This document shows, in pieces, positions 1 through 5,330 of a stretch of 7,649 nucleotides of DNA. Source of the DNA: an uncultured Clostridia bacterium. Its GTDB lineage: Bacteria; Bacillota; Clostridia; RGIG6154. Position 1 is the stretch's first letter; every line of letters starts with the position of its first letter. The stretch lies in NCBI GenBank assembly GCA_934446135.1, contig CAKSDT010000082.1, forward strand, positions 1-7,649, given 5' to 3'. The notes beneath the pieces were generated by a model. That model was not told the DNA's origin, ran no database searches, and saw nothing but the letters and a program-made list of their open reading frames with translations. A program made the translations under genes and the position numbers.

Positions 1-12
1 GAAACAGATGTT

Positions 13-41
13 ATTATAACACAAAAAATCGAATCTGTAAA
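13..41 (-). promoter_or_regulatory. Leftward sigma-A promoter for a gene outside the window
   Basis: On the minus strand, TTTACA (36-41) and TATAAT (13-18) are separated by 17 nt, and the -10 box is preceded by TG plus one base, making it an extended -10. This matches housekeeping sigma-A promoters closely. Transcription would run leftward off the edge, so the target gene is not visible. The heptamer ATCGAAT (plus-strand reading) occurs at 28-34, inside the spacer, and again at 48-54, just upstream of the -35, with starts 20 bp apart. This could be regulator binding, but that is inference. No gene is visible in positions 1-90. Confidence 0.6.
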
Positions 42-94
42 CACTTTATCGAATATTTAGCGAAATCTTTACACTTGGCAATAATACAATATTT

Positions 95-138
95 AAGCAA
101 ATTCTCCGGTTTGAATTTTCTAACCGGAGAATTTGCTT
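95..138 (-). terminator. Hairpin downstream of cotJC (probable operon terminator)
   Basis: Two perfect 17-nt inverted arms (95-111 and 122-138) flank a 10-nt loop and start 8 nt beyond the cotJC stop codon. The stem has a CCGG core. On the minus strand the hairpin is followed by mixed A/T sequence (AAATATTGTATT) rather than a clean U-run. It is therefore a plausible but non-canonical intrinsic terminator, or a 3'-end stabiliser. It separates the cotJ operon from the leftward promoter beyond it. Confidence 0.65.
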
Positions 139-145
139 GTCGGGA

Positions 146-715
146 TTAATAATATTTTTTCTTTGCCTTGATTTCGTTAAGATTATCAAGAACTTCACCA
201 AATCTCTGAAAATGTACGATTTCACGCTCTCTTAAGAAACGCAAAGGTGCTATGACATCGGGATCAGTTGCGAAGTCTAAAAGATATTCATAAGTTGCTC
301 TTGCTTTTTGCTCTGCACCCATATCTTCTGTTATATCTGTTATCGGATCTGCGGTTACCTGCATTGCAACTGCCGAGAATGGAACACCTGAAGCCGACAT
401 TGGGAATACGCCCAATCCATGGTCGACATATGCCGCACCGTAGTTTTCAAAAACATCCTGCTCATTTGCACATTTTAGGAGTTGCCTTACCATAGACGCT
501 ATTATTTCCATATGTGCTAATTCTTCTGTTCCTATGTCTGTAAGAATACCTTTTGCATCACGGGTAGGCATTGAATATCTTTGTGAAAGATATCTTAAAG
601 ATGCTCCCAATTCGCCGTCTGGACCGCCATATTGCGTGATTATAAGTTTTGCCATTTTAGGGTCGGGGTTTTTGATATTTACAGGGTATTCAAGATTTTT
701 TTGATATTGCCACAT
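146..715 (-). CDS. cotJC: Spore coat protein CotJC, manganese-catalase family
   Basis: This 189-residue protein matches the CotJC family, spore-coat members of the dimanganese catalase ferritin-like fold. The residues expected as metal ligands are visible with family spacing: E35 (GPDGE), E65 and H68 (in TEELAHME), E135 (in MGAEQKAR) and H168 (in REREIVHF). The di-metal site therefore looks intact, and peroxide disproportionation is plausible but not proven. The length is normal for CotJC, which is shorter than free Mn catalases. The start is supported by AAGGAG (725-730) 9 nt upstream, which overlaps the cotJB stop. It is the last gene of cotJABC, 13 nt after cotJB, and a long hairpin follows it. 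In Bacillus subtilis the cotJ operon is expressed in the mother cell and its products enter the inner coat; the same location is inferred here. Confidence 0.96.
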   Translation of the reverse strand: MWQYQKNLEYPVNIKNPDPKMAKLIITQYGGPDGELGASLRYLSQRYSMPTRDAKGILTDIGTEELAHMEIIASMVRQLLKCANEQDVFENYGAAYVDHGLGVFPMSASGVPFSAVAMQVTADPITDITEDMGAEQKARATYEYLLDFATDPDVIAPLRFLREREIVHFQRFGEVLDNLNEIKAKKKYY

Positions 716-728
716 AATTTTTCACTCC

Positions 729-977
729 TTATTTATACATATTTTCCCACGGCCACGGGTCAAGAGTCCAGTTCCAACGGTCTTCCGCTGTTGTGCCGAG
801 TGTTAAAGGTCCTACTTCTCTTGTGTATTTTTCTTTAAGTGCGGTCACTTCATTCTGATAATCTTTAAAAATCTGGACTGCGTTTTTATCATCCGGGTGT
901 GTATTAAGGTAAAGACCTAAATCAATAAGGTAAAAATCTAATTGCATTATTTGCATAAGCATTTCATTATTTGTCAT
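729..977 (-). CDS. cotJB: Spore coat protein CotJB
   Basis: This is an 82-residue protein of the CotJB family. The N-terminal helix has the typical pattern (MLMQIMQLDFYLIDLGLYLN), followed by a helical middle with the family's THPDD and the C-terminal aromatic, proline-rich end TLDPWPWENMYK. There is no signal peptide or membrane segment. CotJB is a small coat component needed with CotJA and CotJC; no enzymatic activity is known. The start codon overlaps the cotJA stop (ATGA, 974-977), indicating translational coupling. Its GGAGG (986-990, 8 nt upstream) lies inside the end of cotJA. Length and operon position are typical. Confidence 0.95.
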   Translation of the reverse strand: MTNNEMLMQIMQLDFYLIDLGLYLNTHPDDKNAVQIFKDYQNEVTALKEKYTREVGPLTLGTTAEDRWNWTLDPWPWENMYK

Positions 978-1147
978 TTTTTAAACCTCCAGCAAGTATA
1001 CGGCATATAAAGACTTGGATATATTGTGCCTTTTTTCAGGGCCTCACACGGTTCGTACATATCTTCATTTTGTCTTTGATAATATACGATTGCCGTTGCA
1101 TACATTGGAGTTTGATTTTTATTTTCACTAATGTTAGCGTTTTCCAT
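974..1147 (-). CDS. cotJA: Spore coat-associated protein CotJA (57 aa)
   Basis: A short leftward gene reads from ATG at 1147 to TGA at 974-976, giving 57 residues. The start is MENANISENKNQTPMY, then AIVYYQRQNEDMYEP, then a core with ALKKGTIYPSLYMPY, ending CWRFKK. The 'AL..GT.(F/Y)P.L..P(F/Y)' core is typical of CotJA, a small coat protein encoded first in cotJABC. An AAGGAAG ribosome site (1154-1160) lies 6 nt upstream. The stop overlaps the cotJB start in ATGA. The protein has two cysteines (34 and 52) and no signal peptide. Family, gene order and overlap all agree. Confidence 0.93.
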   Translation of the reverse strand: MENANISENKNQTPMYATAIVYYQRQNEDMYEPCEALKKGTIYPSLYMPYTCWRFKK

Positions 1148-1180
1148 TTTAAACTTCCTTTCTTTGAGAGGTCTCTATAA

Positions 1181-1209
1181 ATATTATGACGAATTTTGTA
1201 AAATTGTGA
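1181..1209 (-). promoter_or_regulatory. Candidate sporulation (sigma-E-like) promoter for cotJABC
   Basis: On the minus strand, CATAATAT (1181-1188) resembles the sigma-E -10 element CATACANT. TCACAAT (1203-1209) lies 14 nt upstream, which is the usual sigma-E spacing, but it matches the -35 element only partly. In B. subtilis cotJ is transcribed by sigma-E in the mother cell, which motivated the search. The match is imperfect and the DNA is AT-rich, so this is a candidate only. Confidence 0.35.
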
Positions 1210-1264
1210 CTTTAGTTATATTTTGTGATATATAAGAATAATATTCTTTTAAGGAGTGGGAAAG

Positions 1265-1984
1265 ATGAGTATTGCGGTTCTTTGTTATGAAAAAAAACGC
1301 ACACCGTTAAGGCGCAGCGGCATAAAAACAGAAACCGTTTCAATACCCGAACTTTCAATATCGGTTGACAAAATAACCGTTGCATTCGGAGAAAAACTTA
1401 AAAGAAAACAAAAAAGGATACTTGAAAAAGTATATTTGGATTATGACAATGTTGTAACCGATTGTGAACTTTTAAGCGTTTATGAAAAGCACCGTGAACT
1501 GAAGAGCCTTATGACTGCACTTCCGGAAACCTGTCTTTGTGAATATCTGAAAGAAAAAAGAATGGATGTGTCAAAGAGTGAGTTTGCACTGATAGTGAAG
1601 AAGAAAACCGTACAAAGTAAAAAAACAGCGGTTTCTTTAAGCAGAAAACTAAGATTTTTAACTTTGTATGAAGATGAAAAAAGTACACTTTCGGACGATA
1701 TACTTGAGGAAACCGGCGTATGTGTAAAGCAGGGAAAAAATTTTGAAAATCATAAGAACACAGTTTTGATTATTGACGATGATTTTACAATATATGATTG
1801 CACAGAAGGCACACTTTACTACGATGTGTGTATTGAAAAAAAAGATTTTTCCGACACATATGGACTTCCTATCGGCAAAATACTGGAAATATGCGTAAAA
1901 GAAAGCAACGAAGAAAGTTACATAATTAGGAAAAAAGTAAAAATAGTGGGATTAAAGTCAAAAAAATGGCAGTTGACAAATTAG
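1265..1984 (+). CDS. Hypothetical protein, unrecognised family
   Basis: This 239-residue protein is not one I can assign. An upstream GTG at 1256 is in frame but lies within the AAGGAG ribosome site (1251-1256). ATG 1265, 8 nt after that site, is therefore the likely start (MSIAVLCYEKKRTPLRR). It has no signal peptide or membrane segment. The protein is rich in lysine and glutamate, with a basic run KLKRKQKR near residue 44. The second half looks like alternating strands and helices: RFLTLYEDE (about 130), then SDDILEETGVCVKQ, then VLIIDDDF (about 167), and near the end PIGKILEICV. This could be a Rossmann-like alpha/beta domain, but that is weak inference. It is divergent from the cotJ operon across a 117-bp spacer and lies 64 nt before greA. 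The spacer holds a 7+1+7 perfect inverted repeat at 1234-1248. No terminator is visible between it and greA. Confidence 0.8.
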   Translation: MSIAVLCYEKKRTPLRRSGIKTETVSIPELSISVDKITVAFGEKLKRKQKRILEKVYLDYDNVVTDCELLSVYEKHRELKSLMTALPETCLCEYLKEKRMDVSKSEFALIVKKKTVQSKKTAVSLSRKLRFLTLYEDEKSTLSDDILEETGVCVKQGKNFENHKNTVLIIDDDFTIYDCTEGTLYYDVCIEKKDFSDTYGLPIGKILEICVKESNEESYIIRKKVKIVGLKSKKWQLTN

Positions 1985-2001
1985 TTAAAAGTACTTATAA
2001 T
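1973..2001 (+). promoter_or_regulatory. Perfect-consensus sigma-A promoter for greA
   Basis: TTGACA (1973-1978), a 17-nt spacer and TATAAT (1996-2001) exactly match the sigma-A consensus. The -35 box lies in the last codons of the upstream unknown gene. Transcription would start near 2008, giving a leader of about 40 nt before the greA start. The heptamer TTGACAA at 1973-1979 is inverted as TTGTCAA at 2004-2010, so the two arms bracket the promoter from -35 to +1. That arrangement could be an operator or chance. Confidence 0.85.
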
Positions 2002-2048
2002 AATTGTCAACAAAAAGATGAGTCAGCAAGATAAAAGGAGTATTAGTA

Positions 2049-2531
2049 ATGAGTAATGAAAAGAAAGTAACCTTAACAAAAAAAGGATTTAAGGAACTCC
2101 AGGAGAAACTGGAATATTTAAAAAATGAAGGCAGAACGGAAGTCGCAGAAAAACTTAAACTTGCAAGATCTTACGGTGATTTATCTGAAAATTCAGAATA
2201 TGATGAAGCAAAGAATGAACAGGCAAGGCTTGAAACCAAAATCGCAGAACTTGAAGAAGCACTTAAAACAGCGGAAATCGTTGATACTGATAATGCAGAT
2301 AAAAGCGAAGTATATTTTGGTGCAACAGTAAAAGTTTGGGATATAGAGTTCGATGAAGAAATAGAATACACAGTTGTTGGCTCAAAGGAAGTTGACCCTT
2401 AAAACAACAAGATTTCAAGTGATTCGCCTCTTGGAAAGGCCCTCATAGGCAAAAAACCGGGAGAAGTTGCAAAAGTTGTAAACCAAAACGGTGAAATTTT
2501 AAGCGAATTTAAGGTACTGGAGATACTTTAA
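2049..2531 (+). pseudogene. greA: Transcription elongation factor GreA, interrupted by an in-frame TAA
   Basis: GreA stimulates RNA polymerase to cleave backtracked transcripts. The first 117 codons (2049-2399) encode the N-terminal coiled-coil finger, with the tip acidic residues D44 and E47 in GDLSENSEYDEAKNEQ. They also encode the start of the C-terminal FKBP-like domain, ending VGSKEVDP. Codon 118 is TAA (2400-2402). The same frame then continues without another stop for 42 codons (NNKISSDSPLGKALIGKK..., ending LEIL) to TAA at 2529-2531. That is the normal GreA C-terminus; restored, the protein would be 160 residues, the usual family size. GreA proteins commonly have Leu or Phe after the DP, so one TTA-to-TAA change would explain it. 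AAAGGAG (2034-2040) supports the start, 8 nt upstream. No ribosome site is evident for the downstream piece. It could be a true nonsense mutation, readthrough, or a sequencing error. The truncated product would lack much of the domain that docks on polymerase. Confidence 0.9.
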
Positions 2532-2546
2532 CAGTTATGTAAATAC

Positions 2547-2575
2547 GGACTGCCAAGCATTTATCCGGGCAGTCC
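2547..2575. terminator. Convergent hairpin terminator between greA and the DUF1540 gene
   Basis: GGACTGCC (2547-2554) pairs perfectly with GGCAGTCC (2568-2575) around a 13-nt loop, 15 nt after the distal greA stop. On the plus strand it is followed by TTGTTCATTTT, a modest T-rich tail. The leftward gene that ends at 2585 approaches from the other side, so the hairpin may serve both genes. The minus-strand side has little U-run. Confidence 0.7.
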
Positions 2576-2584
2576 TTGTTCATT

Positions 2585-2926
2585 TTAATGATTTGACTTA
2601 AAAGAGTTGCAGGCAGTTTCGCTTGAACTGCTGCAGGTACAGGCGTCGCACGAACAACCTACATCAATGCTTTCAAGTGTGCATTTGCATTCATCATTGT
2701 AATGACAGTTTGTTGCTTTGCAGTTAATTTTTGTTGAACCGGTATTGTCTTTGTTTGACAAGACTGAAGACATCATACCTTCGTGGGTCGAGAAAGTATC
2801 ACATCTTGTCTGAACTGAAGTTCTTGCATCTTCACCGTCAATTTTTACTGCCTGACTTGTGCAGCATGAATTGTCATTGTAGACACAGTCTGTTACTGAG
2901 CATCTTACGAGATGATCTGATTTCAT
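2585..2926 (-). CDS. Cysteine-rich protein with two DUF1540-like domains
   Basis: This 113-residue protein has two similar halves: residues about 7-45 (CSVTDCVYNDNSCC ... TRCDTF) and about 67-108 (INCKATNCHYNDECKC ... ACNSF). Each shows the DUF1540 pattern Cx4C-x-YN, then Cys residues and a terminal C-x-(T/S)F. There are 14 cysteines, five in the first half and nine in the second. The second half carries an extra CSCDACTC cluster (91-98), which suggests metal binding; the function of the family is not established. It has no signal peptide or membrane segment. GGAGG (2934-2938), 7 nt upstream, supports the start. It is a single leftward gene, divergent from bofA and convergent with greA. The two-domain layout is common in clostridial DUF1540 proteins. 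Confidence 0.85.
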   Translation of the reverse strand: MKSDHLVRCSVTDCVYNDNSCCTSQAVKIDGEDARTSVQTRCDTFSTHEGMMSSVLSNKDNTGSTKINCKATNCHYNDECKCTLESIDVGCSCDACTCSSSSETACNSFKSNH

Positions 2927-2963
2927 TTCAATTCCTCCATATCATTTTAATTTGTATATATAA

Positions 2964-2976
2964 AGCGGGACCCGCT
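2964..2976. repeat. GC-rich palindrome in the DUF1540/bofA divergent spacer
   Basis: AGCGGG-A-CCCGCT is a perfect 6+1+6 inverted repeat standing alone in very AT-rich intergenic DNA. On the minus strand it starts shortly after a TATAAT (2983-2988), so it would sit near the start of a transcript into the DUF1540 gene. No good -35 accompanies that TATAAT. It could be an operator for a dimeric repressor or a small 5' hairpin; nothing in the sequence decides. Confidence 0.5.
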
Positions 2977-2990
2977 CTAATTATTATAAA

Positions 2991-3019
2991 CAATAATTTG
3001 AACACTATACTCATATATA
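2991..3019 (+). promoter_or_regulatory. Candidate sigma-E-like promoter for bofA
   Basis: CATATATA (3012-3019) resembles the sigma-E -10 element (CATACANT). CAATAAT (2991-2997), 14 nt upstream, partly fits the -35 element. bofA is a sigma-E gene in B. subtilis, which makes this reading sensible, but the region is AT-rich and the match is partial. The expected start would be about 35 nt before the gene. Confidence 0.35.
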
Positions 3020-3059
3020 AGGGACAAACTGCATATAAATTTTACAAAGGAGAATGCTT

Positions 3060-3335
3060 ATGGAAAATTTTGGAAGCAGTTTGATAGCCGCCTACGGGTT
3101 GGGACTTATAGTTATATTTATTGTTCTTAAAATTTTCTATAGGCCTCTTAAATTTCTTATAAAAATTATAATAAATTCCCTTTTCGGCGGAGTGATATTG
3201 TTTGCACTTAATCTTGCCGGAAATTATTTTGGAATAGGTATAGGAATTAATGCTTTTACAGCATTAACTACAGGTGTTTTGGGAGCACCCGGACTTTCAC
3301 TGCTTTTAATTCTCCAGATAGTATTAAACGCATGA
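3060..3335 (+). CDS. bofA: BofA-family pro-sigma-K processing inhibitor
   Basis: This 91-residue integral membrane protein resembles BofA. In B. subtilis BofA sits in the mother-cell outer forespore membrane and holds the SpoIVFB protease inactive until the forespore signal arrives. Visible features are a first hydrophobic segment (about residues 8-26, AYGLGLIVIFIVLKIFY), the family motif region RPLKFLIKIIINSLFGGVIL (about 28-47), then ALNLAG. A glycine-rich, hydrophobic C-terminus follows with NAFTALTTGVLGAPGLSLLLILQ, which closely follows the BofA C-terminal pattern. An in-frame ATG at 3054 is only 1 nt from AAAGGAG (3046-3052). ATG 3060, 7 nt away, is the better start. It precedes the glycogen operon by 87 nt; a separate glgB promoter argues against co-transcription being required. 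No sigK or spoIVFB is in the window. Confidence 0.9.
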   Translation: MENFGSSLIAAYGLGLIVIFIVLKIFYRPLKFLIKIIINSLFGGVILFALNLAGNYFGIGIGINAFTALTTGVLGAPGLSLLLILQIVLNA

Positions 3336-3341
3336 AATATA

Positions 3342-3370
3342 TTGACTTTTTGGAGTGCTGAGAGTAAAAT
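3342..3370 (+). promoter_or_regulatory. Sigma-A promoter of the glgBCD operon
   Basis: TTGACT (3342-3347), a 17-nt spacer and TAAAAT (3365-3370) form a near-consensus sigma-A promoter just after the bofA stop. Transcription would begin near 3377, leaving a leader of about 45 nt before glgB. No terminator hairpin is visible between bofA and this promoter, so read-through from bofA into the operon is possible. Confidence 0.7.
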
Positions 3371-3422
3371 TAATGTATGAAGTACGGACTGATTACTAAT
3401 AAGAAAATAGGGAAATAACTTT

Positions 3423-5315
3423 ATGACAGAAAAATACATCGAAAAATTTAAAAATGAAATACAGGTTTTTCATTCGGGTGATTCATATAAAAGTTATGAA
3501 TTTCTGGGTGTGCACCCTTTTAGAAACGGATTTGTTTTTGCAGTTTGGGCACCAAATGCGGAAAGGGTATCTCTTTGCGGTGAATTTAACGGTTGGAATC
3601 CCGAATCCGATGTTATGTCCGAAAAAAACGGAATTTGGTATATATATACTGAAAAAGTGAAAGAGAATGATATATATAAGTATGGAGTGCTTCATAACGG
3701 AAAAGTTGTTATGAAATCAGATCCTTATGCCTTTTACTCGCAGGTAAGGCCGGATACTGCGTCTGTCGTGCGTGTTGTTGATAAAGAACCTGTATGCAGG
3801 GAGTATGAATCGGTTAAAAACGGACGGAGTATTTTTAACAGTCCGGTAAACATATATGAAGTTCATCTCGGTTCCTTTATGACCAAAGATGACGGAGAAT
3901 TTTATTCGTATAGGGAAATGGCACCGAAACTTACCAATTACCTGATAGATATGGGGTATAATTTTGTTGAACTTATGCCTCTTATGGAATATCCGCTTGA
4001 TGCCTCGTGGGGATATCAGACAACCGGATATTATTCCCTTACTTCGAGGTACGGAGAGCCTGAAGATTTCCAATTTATGGTTGATATGCTTCATAAAGCA
4101 GGAATAGGTGTTATAATGGATTGGGTTCCGGGACATTTTTGCAAAGATGCACATGGACTTTACAGGTTTGACGGAACTCCGCTGTTTGAGTATAAGAATG
4201 AAAATTTGTCGGACAATCCCGGGTGGGGAACATATAATTTTGATTTTACAAAGCCGGAGGTTGTTTCGTTTCTTATATCAAACGCAATATTTTGGATGGA
4301 ATATTACGGTATCGACGGGTTAAGGGTTGACGCCGTAGCAAATATGCTTTTTACCAATTTCGGGAAAGGCGATAAAAATATTTACAGAAATGAGTACGGA
4401 ACTTTTGAAAACCTGGGAGGAATTAAGTTCATCAAAAAACTTAATGAAACGGTTCATAAAGTTTTTCCTCATAATATTATGTGTGCTGAAGACTCTTCGG
4501 ACTGGCCGAAAGTTACAAGGAGTGTTTCCAACGGCGGTTTAGGGTTTGACTTTAAGTGGAATATGGGCTGGATGAATGATAGTTTGTCTTATATAAAACT
4601 TGATCCCATATACCGTAAGTTTATGCACAAAAATTTAACTTTTGGTATGTGTTACGCCTTTAGTGAAAATTTCATTCTTCCCATTTCTCACGATGAGGTT
4701 GTTCACGGAAAATGTTCTTTGGTTGAGAAAATGCCGGGATACAGAGTGGATAAATTCGCACAGGTAAGAAGTTTTATGACTTATATGTATGGAATGCCCG
4801 GGAAAAAACTTTTGTTTATGGGCAGTGAGTTTGCACATTCTCTGGAATGGCGTTTTTATGAAAGCCTTGAGTGGAAACTTATGGAATTCCAGGAATATGC
4901 AGGTATGAAATATTCAAGCAGTGACCTGAATCACATTTATCTTGAAAACAAAGCATTGTGGCAAAATGACAGTTCATGGGACGGTTTTTGCTGGTGTGAT
5001 GCAAACGACAGTGAAAAAAGTATCTTATCTTTTGCCCGTATGTCAGATGACAGAGAAAATGTGTTGATATTTATAATAAACTTTACACCAATGAAATATG
5101 AAAAAATGGCTGTAGGAGTTCCGTTTTTCAGCGATTATGAAGAAATTTACTCATCAGACAACGCAATTTACGGTGGTAATAATATTGTAAATCGGGGAAT
5201 TATAGTACCGCAGCCGGTGCCAAAGGGTGAACAAAGTTTTAGCGTTAATATCGACATTCCGCCTTACGGAGGAATAATTTTAAAAAAGACAGGTAACAAA
5301 TTCAAACAGGATTAG
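3423..5315 (+). CDS. glgB: 1,4-alpha-glucan branching enzyme GlgB
   Basis: GlgB cuts alpha-1,4 glucan chains and rejoins them through alpha-1,6 links, making glycogen branches in the cytoplasm. The 630-residue protein has an N-terminal CBM48 domain (about 25-110, with FAVWAPNAERVSLCGEFNGWNP), a GH13 barrel, and a C-terminal beta domain ending IPPYGGIILKK. GH13 motifs are intact: DWVPGHF (233-239), GLRVDAVANML with nucleophile D303, CAEDSSDWP with acid/base E356, and ISHDEVVHGK with D424. The more usual AEES of region III reads AEDS here, but the catalytic Glu is kept. Its length matches short bacterial GlgBs that lack the extra N-terminal module. A weak AGGGA (3409-3413) lies 9 nt upstream of the start. 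It heads the operon, 15 nt before glgC. Confidence 0.97.
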   Translation: MTEKYIEKFKNEIQVFHSGDSYKSYEFLGVHPFRNGFVFAVWAPNAERVSLCGEFNGWNPESDVMSEKNGIWYIYTEKVKENDIYKYGVLHNGKVVMKSDPYAFYSQVRPDTASVVRVVDKEPVCREYESVKNGRSIFNSPVNIYEVHLGSFMTKDDGEFYSYREMAPKLTNYLIDMGYNFVELMPLMEYPLDASWGYQTTGYYSLTSRYGEPEDFQFMVDMLHKAGIGVIMDWVPGHFCKDAHGLYRFDGTPLFEYKNENLSDNPGWGTYNFDFTKPEVVSFLISNAIFWMEYYGIDGLRVDAVANMLFTNFGKGDKNIYRNEYGTFENLGGIKFIKKLNETVHKVFPHNIMCAEDSSDWPKVTRSVSNGGLGFDFKWNMGWMNDSLSYIKLDPIYRKFMHKNLTFGMCYAFSENFILPISHDEVVHGKCSLVEKMPGYRVDKFAQVRSFMTYMYGMPGKKLLFMGSEFAHSLEWRFYESLEWKLMEFQEYAGMKYSSSDLNHIYLENKALWQNDSSWDGFCWCDANDSEKSILSFARMSDDRENVLIFIINFTPMKYEKMAVGVPFFSDYEEIYSSDNAIYGGNNIVNRGIIVPQPVPKGEQSFSVNIDIPPYGGIILKKTGNKFKQD

Positions 5316-5330
5316 GGAGGAATAGAACGG

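Noticed and set aside
2397..2405. CCTTAAAAC at the greA stop as a programmed frameshift site
   Set aside because: The GreA C-terminus continues in the same frame, so a +1 or -1 shift would move away from it. Only readthrough or a base change would restore the protein.
2961..2980. The GGGACCCGC sequence as part of a T-box riboswitch
   Set aside because: The conserved T-box antiterminator sequence, specifier stem and terminator are absent, and the downstream genes are not amino-acid or tRNA related.
2731..3084. 117-codon plus-strand open frame overlapping the DUF1540 and bofA genes
   Set aside because: It is antisense to a recognisable cysteine-rich gene, runs through the bofA start region, and shows no ribosome site or family pattern.
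3377..3418. Short open frame MKYGLITNKKIGK between the glgB promoter and glgB, as a possible leader peptide
   Set aside because: It has no ribosome site, its ATG falls at the predicted transcription start, and 13 codons are easily found by chance.
3717..4154. 145-codon minus-strand open frame inside glgB
   Set aside because: It lies wholly within glgB, whose GH13 motifs are clear on the plus strand. The antisense frame has no recognisable family or context.
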